Origin: Loktanella fryxellensis
Lineage (GTDB): Bacteria; Pseudomonadota; Alphaproteobacteria; Rhodobacterales; Rhodobacteraceae
Length of the DNA: 64,000 nt
Assembly: GCF_900110065.1 (NCBI RefSeq)
Contig: NZ_FOCI01000005.1
Coordinates: forward strand, 118,998 to 182,997
Reading direction: 5' to 3'
Shown here one piece after another: positions 54,725-63,680 of this stretch. Below the pieces are notes generated by a model that was given only the letters and a program-made list of their open reading frames with translations, did no database searches and had not been told where the DNA came from. How positions within the stretch are numbered: position 1 is the first letter of the stretch; each line of letters begins with the position of its first letter. Position numbers and translations under genes: made by a program.

Positions 54725-55443
54725 CACGTTGCCATGAAGTCGCGCACGAAGGTGCTGGCGGGTTTGGCGCGGATGTCGGCGGGGCGGCCGACCTGTTCGA
54801 TGCGGCCCATGGACATGACGACGACCAGATCGGCCAGCGCCAGCGCCTCCTCCTGATCGTGGGTGACGAAGACGGTGGTCAGCCCCGTTGTGTCGTGAAT
54901 GTCGCGCAGGCCTTGCCGCAGTTCCTTGCGCACCTTGGCGTCCAGCGCGCCAAATGGCTCGTCCAGCAGCAGCATGCGCGGCTCGATCGCCAGCGCGCGG
55001 GCCAGTGCCACGCGCTGCCGCTGCCCGCCGGACAGCTGGCTGGTATAGCGGTCGCCGATGTCGGGCAGCTGGATCAGATCCAGAAGCTTGGTCACGCGGC
55101 GCGCGATCTCGGCCTCTGGCGGGCGGGTCCTGCGGGGGCGGGCGCGCAGGCCGTAGGCGATGTTCTCGAACACGGTCATGTGCCGGAACAGGGCGTAGTG
55201 CTGGAACACGAAGCCCGCGCGGCGCGCCTGCACGCTCAGCCCCATGGCGTCCGCGCCGTCGAACAGCACGCGGCCCGCAGTCGGAAACTCCAGCCCGCCG
55301 AGGATGCGCAGCAGCGTGGTCTTGCCGGACCCCGACGGGCCCAGTAGCGCGATCAGCGCGCCCGACGGGATCGCCAGCGACACCGGGTGCAGGGCGTCGG
55401 TGCCGCCAAAGGATTTGGCGATGGCGTCGATCTCGATATGCAT
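54724..55443 (-). CDS. cysA: Sulfate/thiosulfate ABC transporter ATP-binding protein
   Basis: 239 aa. Walker [26 protein letters not shown], Walker [13 protein letters not shown] and [10 protein letters not shown] are present. It lacks the C-terminal TOBE-like regulatory domain that makes E. coli CysA about 365 aa, so this is the short form. It follows cysW by 47 bp in the sulfate operon. Confidence 0.88.
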   Translation of the reverse strand: MHIEIDAIAKSFGGTDALHPVSLAIPSGALIALLGPSGSGKTTLLRILGGLEFPTAGRVLFDGADAMGLSVQARRAGFVFQHYALFRHMTVFENIAYGLRARPRRTRPPEAEIARRVTKLLDLIQLPDIGDRYTSQLSGGQRQRVALARALAIEPRMLLLDEPFGALDAKVRKELRQGLRDIHDTTGLTTVFVTHDQEEALALADLVVVMSMGRIEQVGRPADIRAKPASTFVRDFMAT

Positions 55444-55490
55444 GATGATCTCCGGGATCAGGGGTCAGGGACGGCGGATGCCGCGTTTGA

Positions 55491-56366
55491 TCAGTGACGG
55501 CGCGTCGCGGCCAGCAGGCCTGCGTGGCGCCATTCGAGCAGGGATTTGAGCACCAGCGTAAGCAGCGCCAGGAGCGCCAGCACGGCAGCGAGGGCGAAGG
55601 CCGCGACCGAGAGGTATTCGTTGTAGAGCATTTCGATCATGATGGGCATGGTCGTCGTCTCGCCCCGGATCTTGCCAGAAATGACGGCGACGGCCCCGAA
55701 CTCTCCCATCGCGCGGGCGTTGCACAGCAGCACGCCATAGAGCAGCGCCCAGCGGATGTTGGGCAGCGTCACGGTCAGGAACACGCGCCAGCCCCCCGCC
55801 CCCAGCGTCAGGGCGGCCTCCTCCTCGGCCCGGCCCTGTTCGATCATCACGGGGATCAGCTCGCGCGCGACGAAGGGGAAGGTCACGAACATCGTGGCCA
55901 GCACGATGCCCGGAAAGGCGAAGACGATTCTCATGTCGTTCGCCACCAGCCACGCGCCGAAGGTGGAGTTCGCCCCGAACAGCAGCACCAGCGCCAGCCC
56001 AGCCACGACGGGAGAGACCGAGAACGGCAGGTCGATCAGCGTGATCAGGAACGCCTTGCCGCGAAACTCGAACTTGGTGATCGCCCAGGCGGCGGCGATG
56101 CCCGCGATGGCATTGAGCGGGACCGCGATGACGGCGACGGTCAGCGTCAGCAGAATAGCCGACCGGGCGTCGGGCATCGCCAGCGATTGCAGCGCCACCG
56201 CGATCCCGTCGCCGAGCGCTTCGACGAAGACCACAAGCAGCGGCGCGAAGAGCAGCACCGCCATCAGCGCCAGCACGGTGCCGGTCAGCAGCCAGCGAAA
56301 GAGGCGCGGTTCGGTCGTGACCGATGTGCCTTGGGGCGTGGCGTGGGTCAGGGTCGCGTCAGTCAT
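55491..56366 (-). CDS. cysW: Sulfate ABC transporter permease CysW
   Basis: 291 aa, six membrane segments. AWAITKFEFRGKAFLITLID, DLPFSVSPVVAGLALVLLFG and ARAMGEFGAVAVISGKIRGE are CysW motifs. ATG 56366 removes an upstream in-frame tail that belongs to the small gene before it; the two genes overlap by 8 bp. It forms the membrane channel with CysT. Confidence 0.92.
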   Translation of the reverse strand: MTDATLTHATPQGTSVTTEPRLFRWLLTGTVLALMAVLLFAPLLVVFVEALGDGIAVALQSLAMPDARSAILLTLTVAVIAVPLNAIAGIAAAWAITKFEFRGKAFLITLIDLPFSVSPVVAGLALVLLFGANSTFGAWLVANDMRIVFAFPGIVLATMFVTFPFVARELIPVMIEQGRAEEEAALTLGAGGWRVFLTVTLPNIRWALLYGVLLCNARAMGEFGAVAVISGKIRGETTTMPIMIEMLYNEYLSVAAFALAAVLALLALLTLVLKSLLEWRHAGLLAATRRH

Positions 56367-56730
56367 GGCGCAACCGCCCGTGGCCCAGACCGTGCACCGC
56401 ATAGGCATGGACCGCATAGCCGTGGCCGGCCTGACGGTGGACATAGCTGCGGGGTGGTTGCACCGCATCGCGGCTGATCACGGCCTGTGCGCGGTGCAGG
56501 GCCGTCAGCGCCCCAGCGACCAGCCAGGCCACCACGGCCGCCACCAGACCCGCCGCGACGACGGCAGGCCACCCCGCCCCGGCGATCACCGCGCCCGCTG
56601 CCACCGACGATCCGGTGACGCAGCCAAGCAGATCGCCTGTCGGCGCGTAAGAGCCCGATGCCGGGCTGGATGGGCGCCGGGACCATGCGGACCCGCGCGA
56701 TGTGGCGTCATGTGCAAGATAATCAGACAA
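56359..56730 (-). CDS. Small membrane protein of unknown function inside the sulfate operon
   Basis: 123 aa from TTG 56730. GGAGG lies 7 nt upstream, inside the end of cysT, and the gene overlaps cysT and cysW by 8 bp each, so translation looks deliberate. A Gly/Ser/Arg-rich N-terminus is followed by one long hydrophobic stretch (AGWPAVVAAGLVAAVVAWLV, about residues 52-74) and a His/Tyr-rich tail with repeated GYAVHAYAVHGLGHG. I recognise no family. Position suggests a helper of the sulfate permease; the His-rich tail could bind metal. Confidence 0.65.
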   Translation of the reverse strand: MSDYLAHDATSRGSAWSRRPSSPASGSYAPTGDLLGCVTGSSVAAGAVIAGAGWPAVVAAGLVAAVVAWLVAGALTALHRAQAVISRDAVQPPRSYVHRQAGHGYAVHAYAVHGLGHGRLRHD

Positions 56731-57562
56731 GACCGATCCTCCGTCTGCTCCAGATCTGGATAAGGTTGATGGCCAGCAGCATCGCGAACGAGATGAACAG
56801 CATGGCGATGCCGATGGCCGCTGCGGCGTCGTAGTCGTATTCCTCGAGTCGGATCACGATCAGCAGGGGCGCGATCTCGGTCAGGTTGGGGATGTTGCCC
56901 GCGATGAAGATGACCGACCCATATTCCCCCACCGACCGCGCAAGGGCGAGCGCGAAGCCCGTCAGCAGCGCGGGCGTCAGCGTCGGCAGGACGACCCGGC
57001 GCAGGGTATGCGCCCGCCCTGCCCCCAGCGTGGCGCTGACCTCCTCGACCTCCGCGTCGAGTTCGGCGATCACCGGCTGCACCGTGCGCACCACGAAGGG
57101 CAGGCCCACGAAGATCAGCGCGGTCCAGATGCCGAGTTCCGTATAGGCGACCTGGATACCGAACGGCGCCAAGGCCTGACCGAACACGCCGCTGGGCGCA
57201 TAGAGCGTGGTCAGCGCGATGCCCGCCACGGCAGTCGGCAGCGCGAAGGGCAGATCGACGGCGGCGTCGATCACCCGCTTGCCCCAGAACTCGTAGCGCA
57301 CCAGCACCCAGGCCAGCGCCAGCCCGAACACGAGGTTGAACAGCGCCGCCACAAGGGCCGCCCGGAACGACAGCACCAGCGCGTTGCCGATCCGGCGGGA
57401 ATTGACCATGTCCCACAGATCGGCGGGGCCGATCAGCAGCCCGCGCCCCAGCAGGGCCGCGATGGGCAGCAGAACCACCACCGACAGCACCGCCATCAGG
57501 ATGCCGAAGCTGATCCCGAAGCCGGGCATGGCGGAGGGGGCGCGCAGTGACAGCGACCGCAT
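56723..57562 (-). CDS. cysT: Sulfate ABC transporter permease CysT (CysU)
   Basis: 279 aa with six membrane segments. WVLVRYEFWGKRVIDAAVDL, PFALPTAVAGIALTTLYAP, ARSVGEYGSVIFIAGNIPN and the ending LINLIQIWSRRR match CysT. ATG 57562 follows the binding-protein stop by 5 bp. It pairs with CysW. Confidence 0.93.
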   Translation of the reverse strand: MRSLSLRAPSAMPGFGISFGILMAVLSVVVLLPIAALLGRGLLIGPADLWDMVNSRRIGNALVLSFRAALVAALFNLVFGLALAWVLVRYEFWGKRVIDAAVDLPFALPTAVAGIALTTLYAPSGVFGQALAPFGIQVAYTELGIWTALIFVGLPFVVRTVQPVIAELDAEVEEVSATLGAGRAHTLRRVVLPTLTPALLTGFALALARSVGEYGSVIFIAGNIPNLTEIAPLLIVIRLEEYDYDAAAAIGIAMLFISFAMLLAINLIQIWSRRRIGLV

Positions 57563-57567
57563 CGCGC

Positions 57568-58638
57568 TCACTCCTCGTAGATCTGGTCGAAGATGCCGCC
57601 GTCGCCGAAGAACGCGGGCTGTGCGGTGGCCCAGCCGCCGAAGTCGGCGATGGTCAGCAACTCGAGATCCGGCAGGCGTGCGATGTCCTCGGGTGCCGCG
57701 GCAGACGTGTCCCACGCGCGGTAGAAGTTCTTCAGTGCCAGCGCCTGCGCCTCCGGCGAGTAGAGATGCTCCAGATACGCCTCTGCCGCCGCGCGCTGCG
57801 CATCCGACGTGATGTTGCCGTCGATCAGCGCCACCGGCGGTTCCGCCAGGATCGACACGCTGGGAACCACGATGTCGAAGGCGTCCTCGCCCTGTTCCTG
57901 CAGCGCCAGATGCGCCTCATTCTCCCATGCCAGCAGCACGTCGCCGATGCCGCGCTCTGCGAATGTCGTGGTAGATCCGCGTGCGCCACTGTCCAGCACC
58001 GGCACGTTGGCGAAGAGGTCGGTGACATAGGCCTTGGCCTGTTCTTCGTCGCCGCCGTATTCCTGCAGCGCCCAGCCCCATGCCGCGAGGAAGTTCCAGC
58101 GCGCCCCGCCGGAGGTCTTGGGGTTCGGCGTGATGACCTGCACGCCCTCGGCGGTCAGGTCGCTCCAGTCGGACAATCCCTTGGGGTTGCCGTCGCGCAC
58201 CAGGAACACGATGGTCGAGGTGTAGGGCGAGGAGTTGTGGTCCAGCCGCGACTGCCAGTCGGCGGGTAGCTTGTCCGTCATCCCGGCAATCGTGTCGATG
58301 TCGCCGGACAGCGCCAGCGTGACGACGGTCGCCTCCAGCCCGTCGATGACAGCCCGCGCCTGACTGCCGGACCCGCCGTGCGACTGGCTGACCGTCACCG
58401 CCGGATTGCCCTGCGCGGTCCACCATGCGTTGAAGAGATCATTGTATTCCCGGTAGAACTCCCGCGTCGGATCGTAAGAGACGTTCAGGATCTCCACCGC
58501 TTCCTGCGCTTGCAGTCCGCCGGGCGTGCCAGTGGTGAGGGCCAGCGCCGCCGTGGCGGCCATCAGGCCGGTCAGGGTCCGGCGCAGAGGCCGTGCAGCT
58601 TTCGCCTTTGTCGGATCGGTCGTCGTGATGCGGTCCAT
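57568..58638 (-). CDS. cysP: Sulfate-binding periplasmic protein
   Basis: 356 aa. After a basic N-terminus and a hydrophobic signal ([20 protein letters not shown]) the mature part begins [19 protein letters not shown], the hallmark of Sbp/Cys[41 protein letters not shown] and [14 protein letters not shown] complete the anion-binding pattern. It is first in the operon; its leader has a perfect hairpin (58655-58673). The Rrf2 regulator gene lies upstream on the same strand. Confidence 0.92.
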   Translation of the reverse strand: MDRITTTDPTKAKAARPLRRTLTGLMAATAALALTTGTPGGLQAQEAVEILNVSYDPTREFYREYNDLFNAWWTAQGNPAVTVSQSHGGSGSQARAVIDGLEATVVTLALSGDIDTIAGMTDKLPADWQSRLDHNSSPYTSTIVFLVRDGNPKGLSDWSDLTAEGVQVITPNPKTSGGARWNFLAAWGWALQEYGGDEEQAKAYVTDLFANVPVLDSGARGSTTTFAERGIGDVLLAWENEAHLALQEQGEDAFDIVVPSVSILAEPPVALIDGNITSDAQRAAAEAYLEHLYSPEAQALALKNFYRAWDTSAAAPEDIARLPDLELLTIADFGGWATAQPAFFGDGGIFDQIYEE

Positions 58639-58654
58639 GATCGTTCCCTGTCCT

Positions 58655-58673
58655 GCCGCCGGTAACCGGCGGC
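58655..58673 (-). promoter_or_regulatory. Hairpin in the cysP leader
   Basis: GCCGCCGG-TAA-CCGGCGGC forms an 8-bp stem with a 3-nt loop 16 bp before the cysP start. It may act in the mRNA leader or be a protein site. Confidence 0.45.
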
Positions 58674-58775
58674 GTGTTGCGTGGCGGACCGTCTCCGGCC
58701 GGCCCTTACACGCTAATAACGACAGGGTTAATCGTCTTTTACAACAGCAAAATAACGGCGCTTTTGATCGTGATT

Positions 58776-58792
58776 GGAGAATCCTATTCTCC
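58776..58792. promoter_or_regulatory. Inverted repeat at the end of the Rrf2 gene, upstream of cysP
   Basis: GGAGAAT-CCT-ATTCTCC is a perfect 7-bp inverted repeat that contains the TAG stop of the Rrf2 gene. It could be an Rrf2/CymR-type operator for the sulfate operon or a short terminator stem. Confidence 0.45.
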
Positions 58793-59251
58793 GGCAACCG
58801 CCTCCGACTGTGCAAAACGCTCCAACGGGCTGGAATCACGCTGCAAATCGGCGATCGTCAGTGATTCCATCATCAGGATATAAGTCGCGAACAACCCGCC
58901 GAAGACCGCCCTGACCCGGCATGTCGCCTCGTCGGCGCAGTCCTCGCAGGGCTGATAGGCATGCCGGGACAGGCAGGGCAGCGGCGCCAGCGGCCCGTCG
59001 ATGAGTCGCAGCACCTCGGCCAGAGAGATCGCGCGCGACGCCTTGATCAGCACGTAGCCGCCGTGCCGACCCCGCTTGCTGCCGATCAGTCCCGCCCGCT
59101 TCAGGTCGAGCAGGATGTGCTCCAGAAACCGCTTCGGCGCCGACGACTTCTCGGCGATCTCCTCGATCGTGAACGCCGACCCGCCCGCCGACTTCTCGTC
59201 CGCCAGCACCATCAGCGCCTTCAGCGCATACTTCGTCTTGTTGGTAATCAT
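58784..59251 (-). CDS. Rrf2-family regulator (CymR/IscR-like)
   Basis: 155 aa. The winged helix at the N-terminus ([52 protein letters not shown]) is typical of Rrf2 proteins. Four Cys follow ([19 protein letters not shown]), three of which could hold an Fe-S cluster as in IscR; CymR itself lacks them. It is directly upstream of the sulfate operon and probably controls it in response to cysteine, sulfide or Fe-S status. Confidence 0.88.
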   Translation of the reverse strand: MITNKTKYALKALMVLADEKSAGGSAFTIEEIAEKSSAPKRFLEHILLDLKRAGLIGSKRGRHGGYVLIKASRAISLAEVLRLIDGPLAPLPCLSRHAYQPCEDCADEATCRVRAVFGGLFATYILMMESLTIADLQRDSSPLERFAQSEAVAGE

Positions 59252-59394
59252 ATCACAGACGTAACAACCGCAATCACACCCGGCAAGGTCGGGATTTGCG
59301 GCGGATTTCCGACAACCACCATATAGGATGAGTCCACTGGGGGTTGTGCACCTATGGCGTTCCCATGTGACGTACCATTCGCAGCAACCTGCTG

Positions 59395-59631
59395 TCAGGG
59401 CGGCTTCACCTTGCAGCCGACCTGAACAGGCACGGTGAAAGCGTCACGGCGCGCGTATTCCGCCGGGAAGCAACGATCAGCCAGACCTGCACGCGGCTTT
59501 TCACATGCCGGGACCGGAACCTTGCGGACGCGGTCACACACACCGTTGCGCTGCACGAGTGTCATGCGCTGTATCCAATGGCCGGGCAACAGGTCGCGGG
59601 TCAGCGAGGATGTCAGCCAATTCGTCGGCAA
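59395..59631 (-). CDS. Possible small hypothetical protein
   Basis: 78 aa with five Cys spread through the chain and an end reading FTVPVQVGCKVKPP. The frame is open and moderately biased, but there is no clear ribosome site and no family match I can name. It could be the remnant of a longer gene. The rest of the 587-bp gap from 59252 to 59838 shows nothing else convincing. Confidence 0.3.
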   Translation of the reverse strand: MPTNWLTSSLTRDLLPGHWIQRMTLVQRNGVCDRVRKVPVPACEKPRAGLADRCFPAEYARRDAFTVPVQVGCKVKPP

Positions 59632-59838
59632 AGCCGCACGATGCAGACATGGCGCGCTATCGAACGATAGACTTCCGCTGCAATTCCGCCATCTCTGATT
59701 GCGTGAATTAGCGGAGAGAACGCGACTGCCGTCGAACCTTCTCTGACCAACTGGCGTTCATGCGCGGTGAAAAACCTATCTTCGTCAATGCGTTGTCTAA
59801 ACCCTTTGGGTTTCCCAATTCTGCTCCATGCAAACATC

Positions 59839-60894
59839 TCAATCGCGAGTCTGGGTCAATGCCTCCTGGCGCGTCCAGTACTCCAGTACCAGCATCGTCA
59901 TCGTCGCAGCCAAGGGGCCGAGAATGAATCCCGGCGCGCCAAACAGCAAAAGGCCGCCGACGATCGAAATGAACGCGGGGATGGTATGCAGCCGCAAGCG
60001 GTTGCCGACGAGCATCGGACGCAGCACGTTGTCGATGCTGCCGACCACAAGCCCGCCCCAAGCTGCGAGGATTAACCCGCGTACCCAACTTCCCTCCAGA
60101 AGGAGGAGGATCGCTGCCGGTATCCAGACGATGAAGGCCCCCAGGACTGGCACGATCGACAACAGCCCCATCACCAGACCCCAAAGAAGGGGCGTGGGCA
60201 GACCGAGCGCCCAGAACATCAAGCCGCCCAAGGTGCCTTGAACAGCGGCGACGGCAAGCGTTCCGTAGACTGTAGCGTGGACTGTTTCGGCCACACGTCG
60301 CAGCAGTTGTTCAGTCTCTGGTTTTGTGAGCGGGAGCCAGGCGATGATCGTGGTCCTGGCAGCCAGCCTGTCCCGCAGGAAATAGAACAGGAGGTAGAAG
60401 GTGATGAACACCTCGACCACTTGCAGCAACGACCCCTTGACGAAAGTCGCCCCGAGGTTGCTGAGCCAGGTCGCAATCGCGAACATCAACGACGTCAAAT
60501 CGAATTGCCGATCAATCCAGGTGCCAAAGGGTGCAAGGGCAGGATAGCTGTCGAGTAGGGCCTGAAGCTCGCCGCCCTCCACGCGCGCCTGAAGGGATTG
60601 GATACCAGACGTGGCTTCCGTGATGAGGCGTTCAACCACGAAAGCCGCAGGAACGACCACGACGACAATCACCATGGCCGTCGACAGCAAGGCGGCGATA
60701 TTCGGGTGCCTGACGAACTTTTCGACCTTTTCATGTAGCGGCGCGAACAGGATTGCCAGCGTGAGCGCCCAAGTGATGGCACCGAGGAAAGGCCAGGCGA
60801 TAAGTGCGCACAGCAGAAAGCCTGCAACACTGGCGACGGCAAGCGCCAGGCGTTCGAAACGACGGCTGCGGGGGGGTCGGGGCGCTGGTTTCAT
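59839..60894 (-). CDS. AI-2E family transporter (UPF0118)
   Basis: 351 aa. Eight hydrophobic segments with the family order: an N-terminal pair (SVAGFLLCALIAWPFLGAIT, WALTLAILFAPLH), a soluble helical part (ERLITEATSGIQSLQARVEG), then FYLLFYFLRDRLAARTT and the C-terminal PVLGAFIVWIPAAILLLLEG. Members export AI-2 or act as Na+/H+ antiporters. ATG 60894 matches the family start. It lies 4 bp after the frameshifted APC permease on the same strand. Confidence 0.85.
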   Translation of the reverse strand: MKPAPRPPRSRRFERLALAVASVAGFLLCALIAWPFLGAITWALTLAILFAPLHEKVEKFVRHPNIAALLSTAMVIVVVVVPAAFVVERLITEATSGIQSLQARVEGGELQALLDSYPALAPFGTWIDRQFDLTSLMFAIATWLSNLGATFVKGSLLQVVEVFITFYLLFYFLRDRLAARTTIIAWLPLTKPETEQLLRRVAETVHATVYGTLAVAAVQGTLGGLMFWALGLPTPLLWGLVMGLLSIVPVLGAFIVWIPAAILLLLEGSWVRGLILAAWGGLVVGSIDNVLRPMLVGNRLRLHTIPAFISIVGGLLLFGAPGFILGPLAATMTMLVLEYWTRQEALTQTRD

Positions 60895-60898
60895 CTGC

Positions 60899-62130
60899 TC
60901 ACCGGACCACCAGATCCAGCAAAAGCAACCCAATGCTCGAGACGAGGCCCGCAACGGGCACCCACCCCGGACAGACAAATGCCTGCGCGGGCGGGGCGGT
61001 TTCCGGGGATTTGATGCGGATCAGGGTGATGTTGATGATCGCAAATGTCACGAGGGTGAACCGGGCCGTCAGATCAGCCAAGCCGGCCAGCGGGACCGCG
61101 AGCGCCAAAGCCAGGATTGTTGCCACGCCAATCGCGGTGGCCAGCAGCGGCGTACCGGTTCTGGCATTCAGATGCGTCAGTACCTTGGGAAGGTTGCCTT
61201 GGTTGGCCAGCCCGTAAAGCACGCGTGAGATCATGATGACATGCACGATGATGCCGTTCAGCGTTGCGATGATGGCGATCTGGCTCATGGTTTTCAGCGG
61301 CATCCCCGTCAGCCGTTCAAATACCAGCGCCAATGGGCACTGGAGGTGGCAAGTTCTTCCGGTGGCACGGCAACGACCGCCACCCAGACCAGCAGTGCAT
61401 AGACGAGCGTCGTCAGACCAAGCGTCAGGAACAGCGCCCATGGCAGGGTGCGCGAGGGGTTCTTCGTCTCCTCAGCGACATTGATCAGATGCTCGAACCC
61501 GATGAAGGCGAACACCACGATGAGCGTCGTTCCCGAAAGCCCGACCCAGACCGCAATGTCGCCGGGTTCTGGCAGGATCTCTGGCAAGCGGCTCACGACC
61601 CCGCGGCCCGCCGCGAACCCGGCGGCGATGATCAGCACAAGCCCGCCAAGTTCGACCAGCGTCATGATGCCCGCTATGATGACAGACTGGCGCGTGGAAA
61701 GGCAAGCCACCAGCCCCATCGACAGCACGACAAGCGTGATGATCCACTGGGGTGACAGATCGACAAATACGCCCAGATATCCCGCGCTGCCAACGCTGAT
61801 CGTGGCCGCCGAGATTGTCGCAGTCAGCACGACCAGCAACCCCATGGTCAGACTGAGCCATGGCCGGTTGAAGGCTTGTTCGACATAGGCGGCTTCACTG
61901 GCGCTGACGGGTATGCGCGTCCCAAGTTCCGCGAAGGACGCGGCGCTGAACGACATGACCAAGGCTGCAAAAACGAAGGCCAGCGGCGCGTGCATGCCGC
62001 TTCGGCCCGCAGCGATCCCCACCGGCACATAGATACCAGCGCCGATCGTCACGCTAAGGCCATAGAGCACGGCGAGCAAAAGCGTCAACGAACGCTTCAG
62101 CTTTTGGGGTGGGGCATATTCTGGCAACAT
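60899..62130 (-). pseudogene. APC-family amino acid permease disrupted by a frameshift
   Basis: From ATG 62130 the frame gives a normal APC permease start (LLAVLYGLSVTIGAGIYVPV, FIGFEHLINVAEETKNPSR) and then stops at 61309 after ELATSSAHWRWYLNG. A second frame carries on from about 61340 with the missing half (PLALVFERLTG, MSQIAIIATLNGIIVHVIMI, SRVLYGLANQGNLPKVLTHL). Adding one C in the run at about 61338 joins them as ELATSSAPLALVFERLTG. The full product would be about 410 aa with 12 membrane segments. Either a real one-base deletion or an error in the sequence. Confidence 0.8.
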
Positions 62131-62343
62131 GACTTCCTGTGAACGGTTGGTCGATGATAGCCCCACACCGAAACCGTCGAGTTGATGCAGGTTACGGTCT
62201 CTCACACGCAGACTGCGCGCATCGAGAAAGGTTAGCTGAAGTCAACGGCGACGATCGGGTGATCCACGTCAATACGCTCACACGACAGGCGGTCTATGCA
62301 TTGATCCTGGACAAAGACCCGTTCGATTTACAGGGAGACTGCG

Positions 62344-63588
62344 CTGTTCCTTGACCCGCCCATTCTGAATCTCGTCAGTGCCGTCGGAGTCGGTGCTCTC
62401 ATTGGTGCGGAAAGAGAGCGACGCAAGGGGATAGGTCCGGCGCGGTCCCCGGCAGGCATCCGGACGTTCCCCATCACCTCGATTTCAGGGGCTGTCGCAT
62501 TCGCCCTCGGGGGCGCAGGGCTGCTTGCCGTCGTGACCGGCAGCGTCGCGGTTATGGTCGCAGTGTCGTACTGGCGCTCACAGGATCATGATCCGGGCCT
62601 GACCACGGAAATCGTTCTTGTCCTGACGGCCCTACTGGGTGGCATGTGCATGCACTCGCCTCAGGTGGCCGCCGCAATTGCCGTGGCGGTGACCGTGCTT
62701 TTGTATGCAAAAGCTTGGCTGCACAACCTTGTCATCAGTGTTATTTCCAAGGACGAACTGGACGACGCACTGCTCTTTGCTGCGGCGACACTTGTCGTTC
62801 TGCCTTTGGTACCGAACCGCCAGATGGGTCCTTACCTGGCGCTCAGTCCGCACTCGATCTGGATCGTGATCGTGATGGCCATCAGCGCGGCGGGCTATGT
62901 CGCGGTGCGCCTGTTCGGCGCCCGTTTCGGATTGCCGCTCACCGGGGCCATTTCGGGAATCATCTCCAGCACGGCGACCATCGGCGCGATGGGATCGCGG
63001 GCGATGAAATCCAAAGACCTGTTGGCGGCCTGTGTCGCAGGGGCCGTATTGTCGACCGTCGCCACCATTGCTCAGATGGCACTGGTCGTTGCAGCCACCA
63101 GCATGCCCACCCTGTTCAGCCTGTCAGGGCCTTTGCTTCTGGCCGGGGGAACTGCTGTGGCATATGGAGCGGCCTTCACGCTGTTGGCCGGGCGCAATTC
63201 GGGAAGTGATGCGGCGCAGAGTGGCGGCGTCTTCAGCCTGAAGACTGCGCTGGCCTTAGGCTCGATCCTTGCGGTGATCCTTGTCGTCTCGGCGGGCCTG
63301 CAAGAGCGGTTCGGCGGCGCAGGCGTCCTGCTTGCGGCGGTGGTTGCGGGACTGGTCGATACCCATGCGGCTGCGATTTCGGTGGCGACGCTGGTGGCAT
63401 CGGGAAAGGTCACGCCGCAAGACGCTGTGCTTCCGATCCTTGCGGCCCTGACATCGAACACCCTGTCAAAGATCGTCATGGCCGCGACCAGCGGTGGCTG
63501 GGCTTTCGCCCTTAGGGTCGTGCCTGGTCTGGTGGCGGTTGCACTCGCGGCCCGGGTCGGCACATTCGCAGCTGTGTTCTGGAACTGA
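62344..63588 (+). CDS. MgtC/DUF4010 membrane protein with a probable CTG start
   Basis: 414 aa if read from CTG 62344. The N-terminal MgtC-like part (ILNLVSAVGVGALIGAERER then RKGIGPARSPAGIRTFPI) and the C-terminal DUF4010 part (GLPLTGAISGIISSTATIGA, GLVDTHAAAISVATLVASGK, ALTSNTLSKIVMA) are complete. There is no in-frame ATG, GTG or TTG between the upstream stop (62302) and GTG 62518, which would cut off the conserved MgtC motif. AGGGAGA at 62332-62338 lies 5 nt before CTG 62344. Function of the family is unclear; magnesium-linked transport has been suggested. Confidence 0.75.
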   Translation: MFLDPPILNLVSAVGVGALIGAERERRKGIGPARSPAGIRTFPITSISGAVAFALGGAGLLAVVTGSVAVMVAVSYWRSQDHDPGLTTEIVLVLTALLGGMCMHSPQVAAAIAVAVTVLLYAKAWLHNLVISVISKDELDDALLFAAATLVVLPLVPNRQMGPYLALSPHSIWIVIVMAISAAGYVAVRLFGARFGLPLTGAISGIISSTATIGAMGSRAMKSKDLLAACVAGAVLSTVATIAQMALVVAATSMPTLFSLSGPLLLAGGTAVAYGAAFTLLAGRNSGSDAAQSGGVFSLKTALALGSILAVILVVSAGLQERFGGAGVLLAAVVAGLVDTHAAAISVATLVASGKVTPQDAVLPILAALTSNTLSKIVMAATSGGWAFALRVVPGLVAVALAARVGTFAAVFWN

Positions 63589-63680
63589 CCTGAACGGTCG
63601 CCGGGCACACCACGCCGATACCGACCCCTGTCTTTCAGCCGCCTTACTAGGGCTTCAGCATGCGCATCAGCAGTCCTTCC

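Noticed and set aside
59613..59837. 74-codon minus-strand frame before the AI-2E gene
   Set aside because: No motif, no start signal, and it overlaps the other weak small frame in the gap.
62139..62354. 71-codon plus-strand frame upstream of the DUF4010 gene
   Set aside because: Product has no recognisable feature and the frame overlaps the likely DUF4010 start region.
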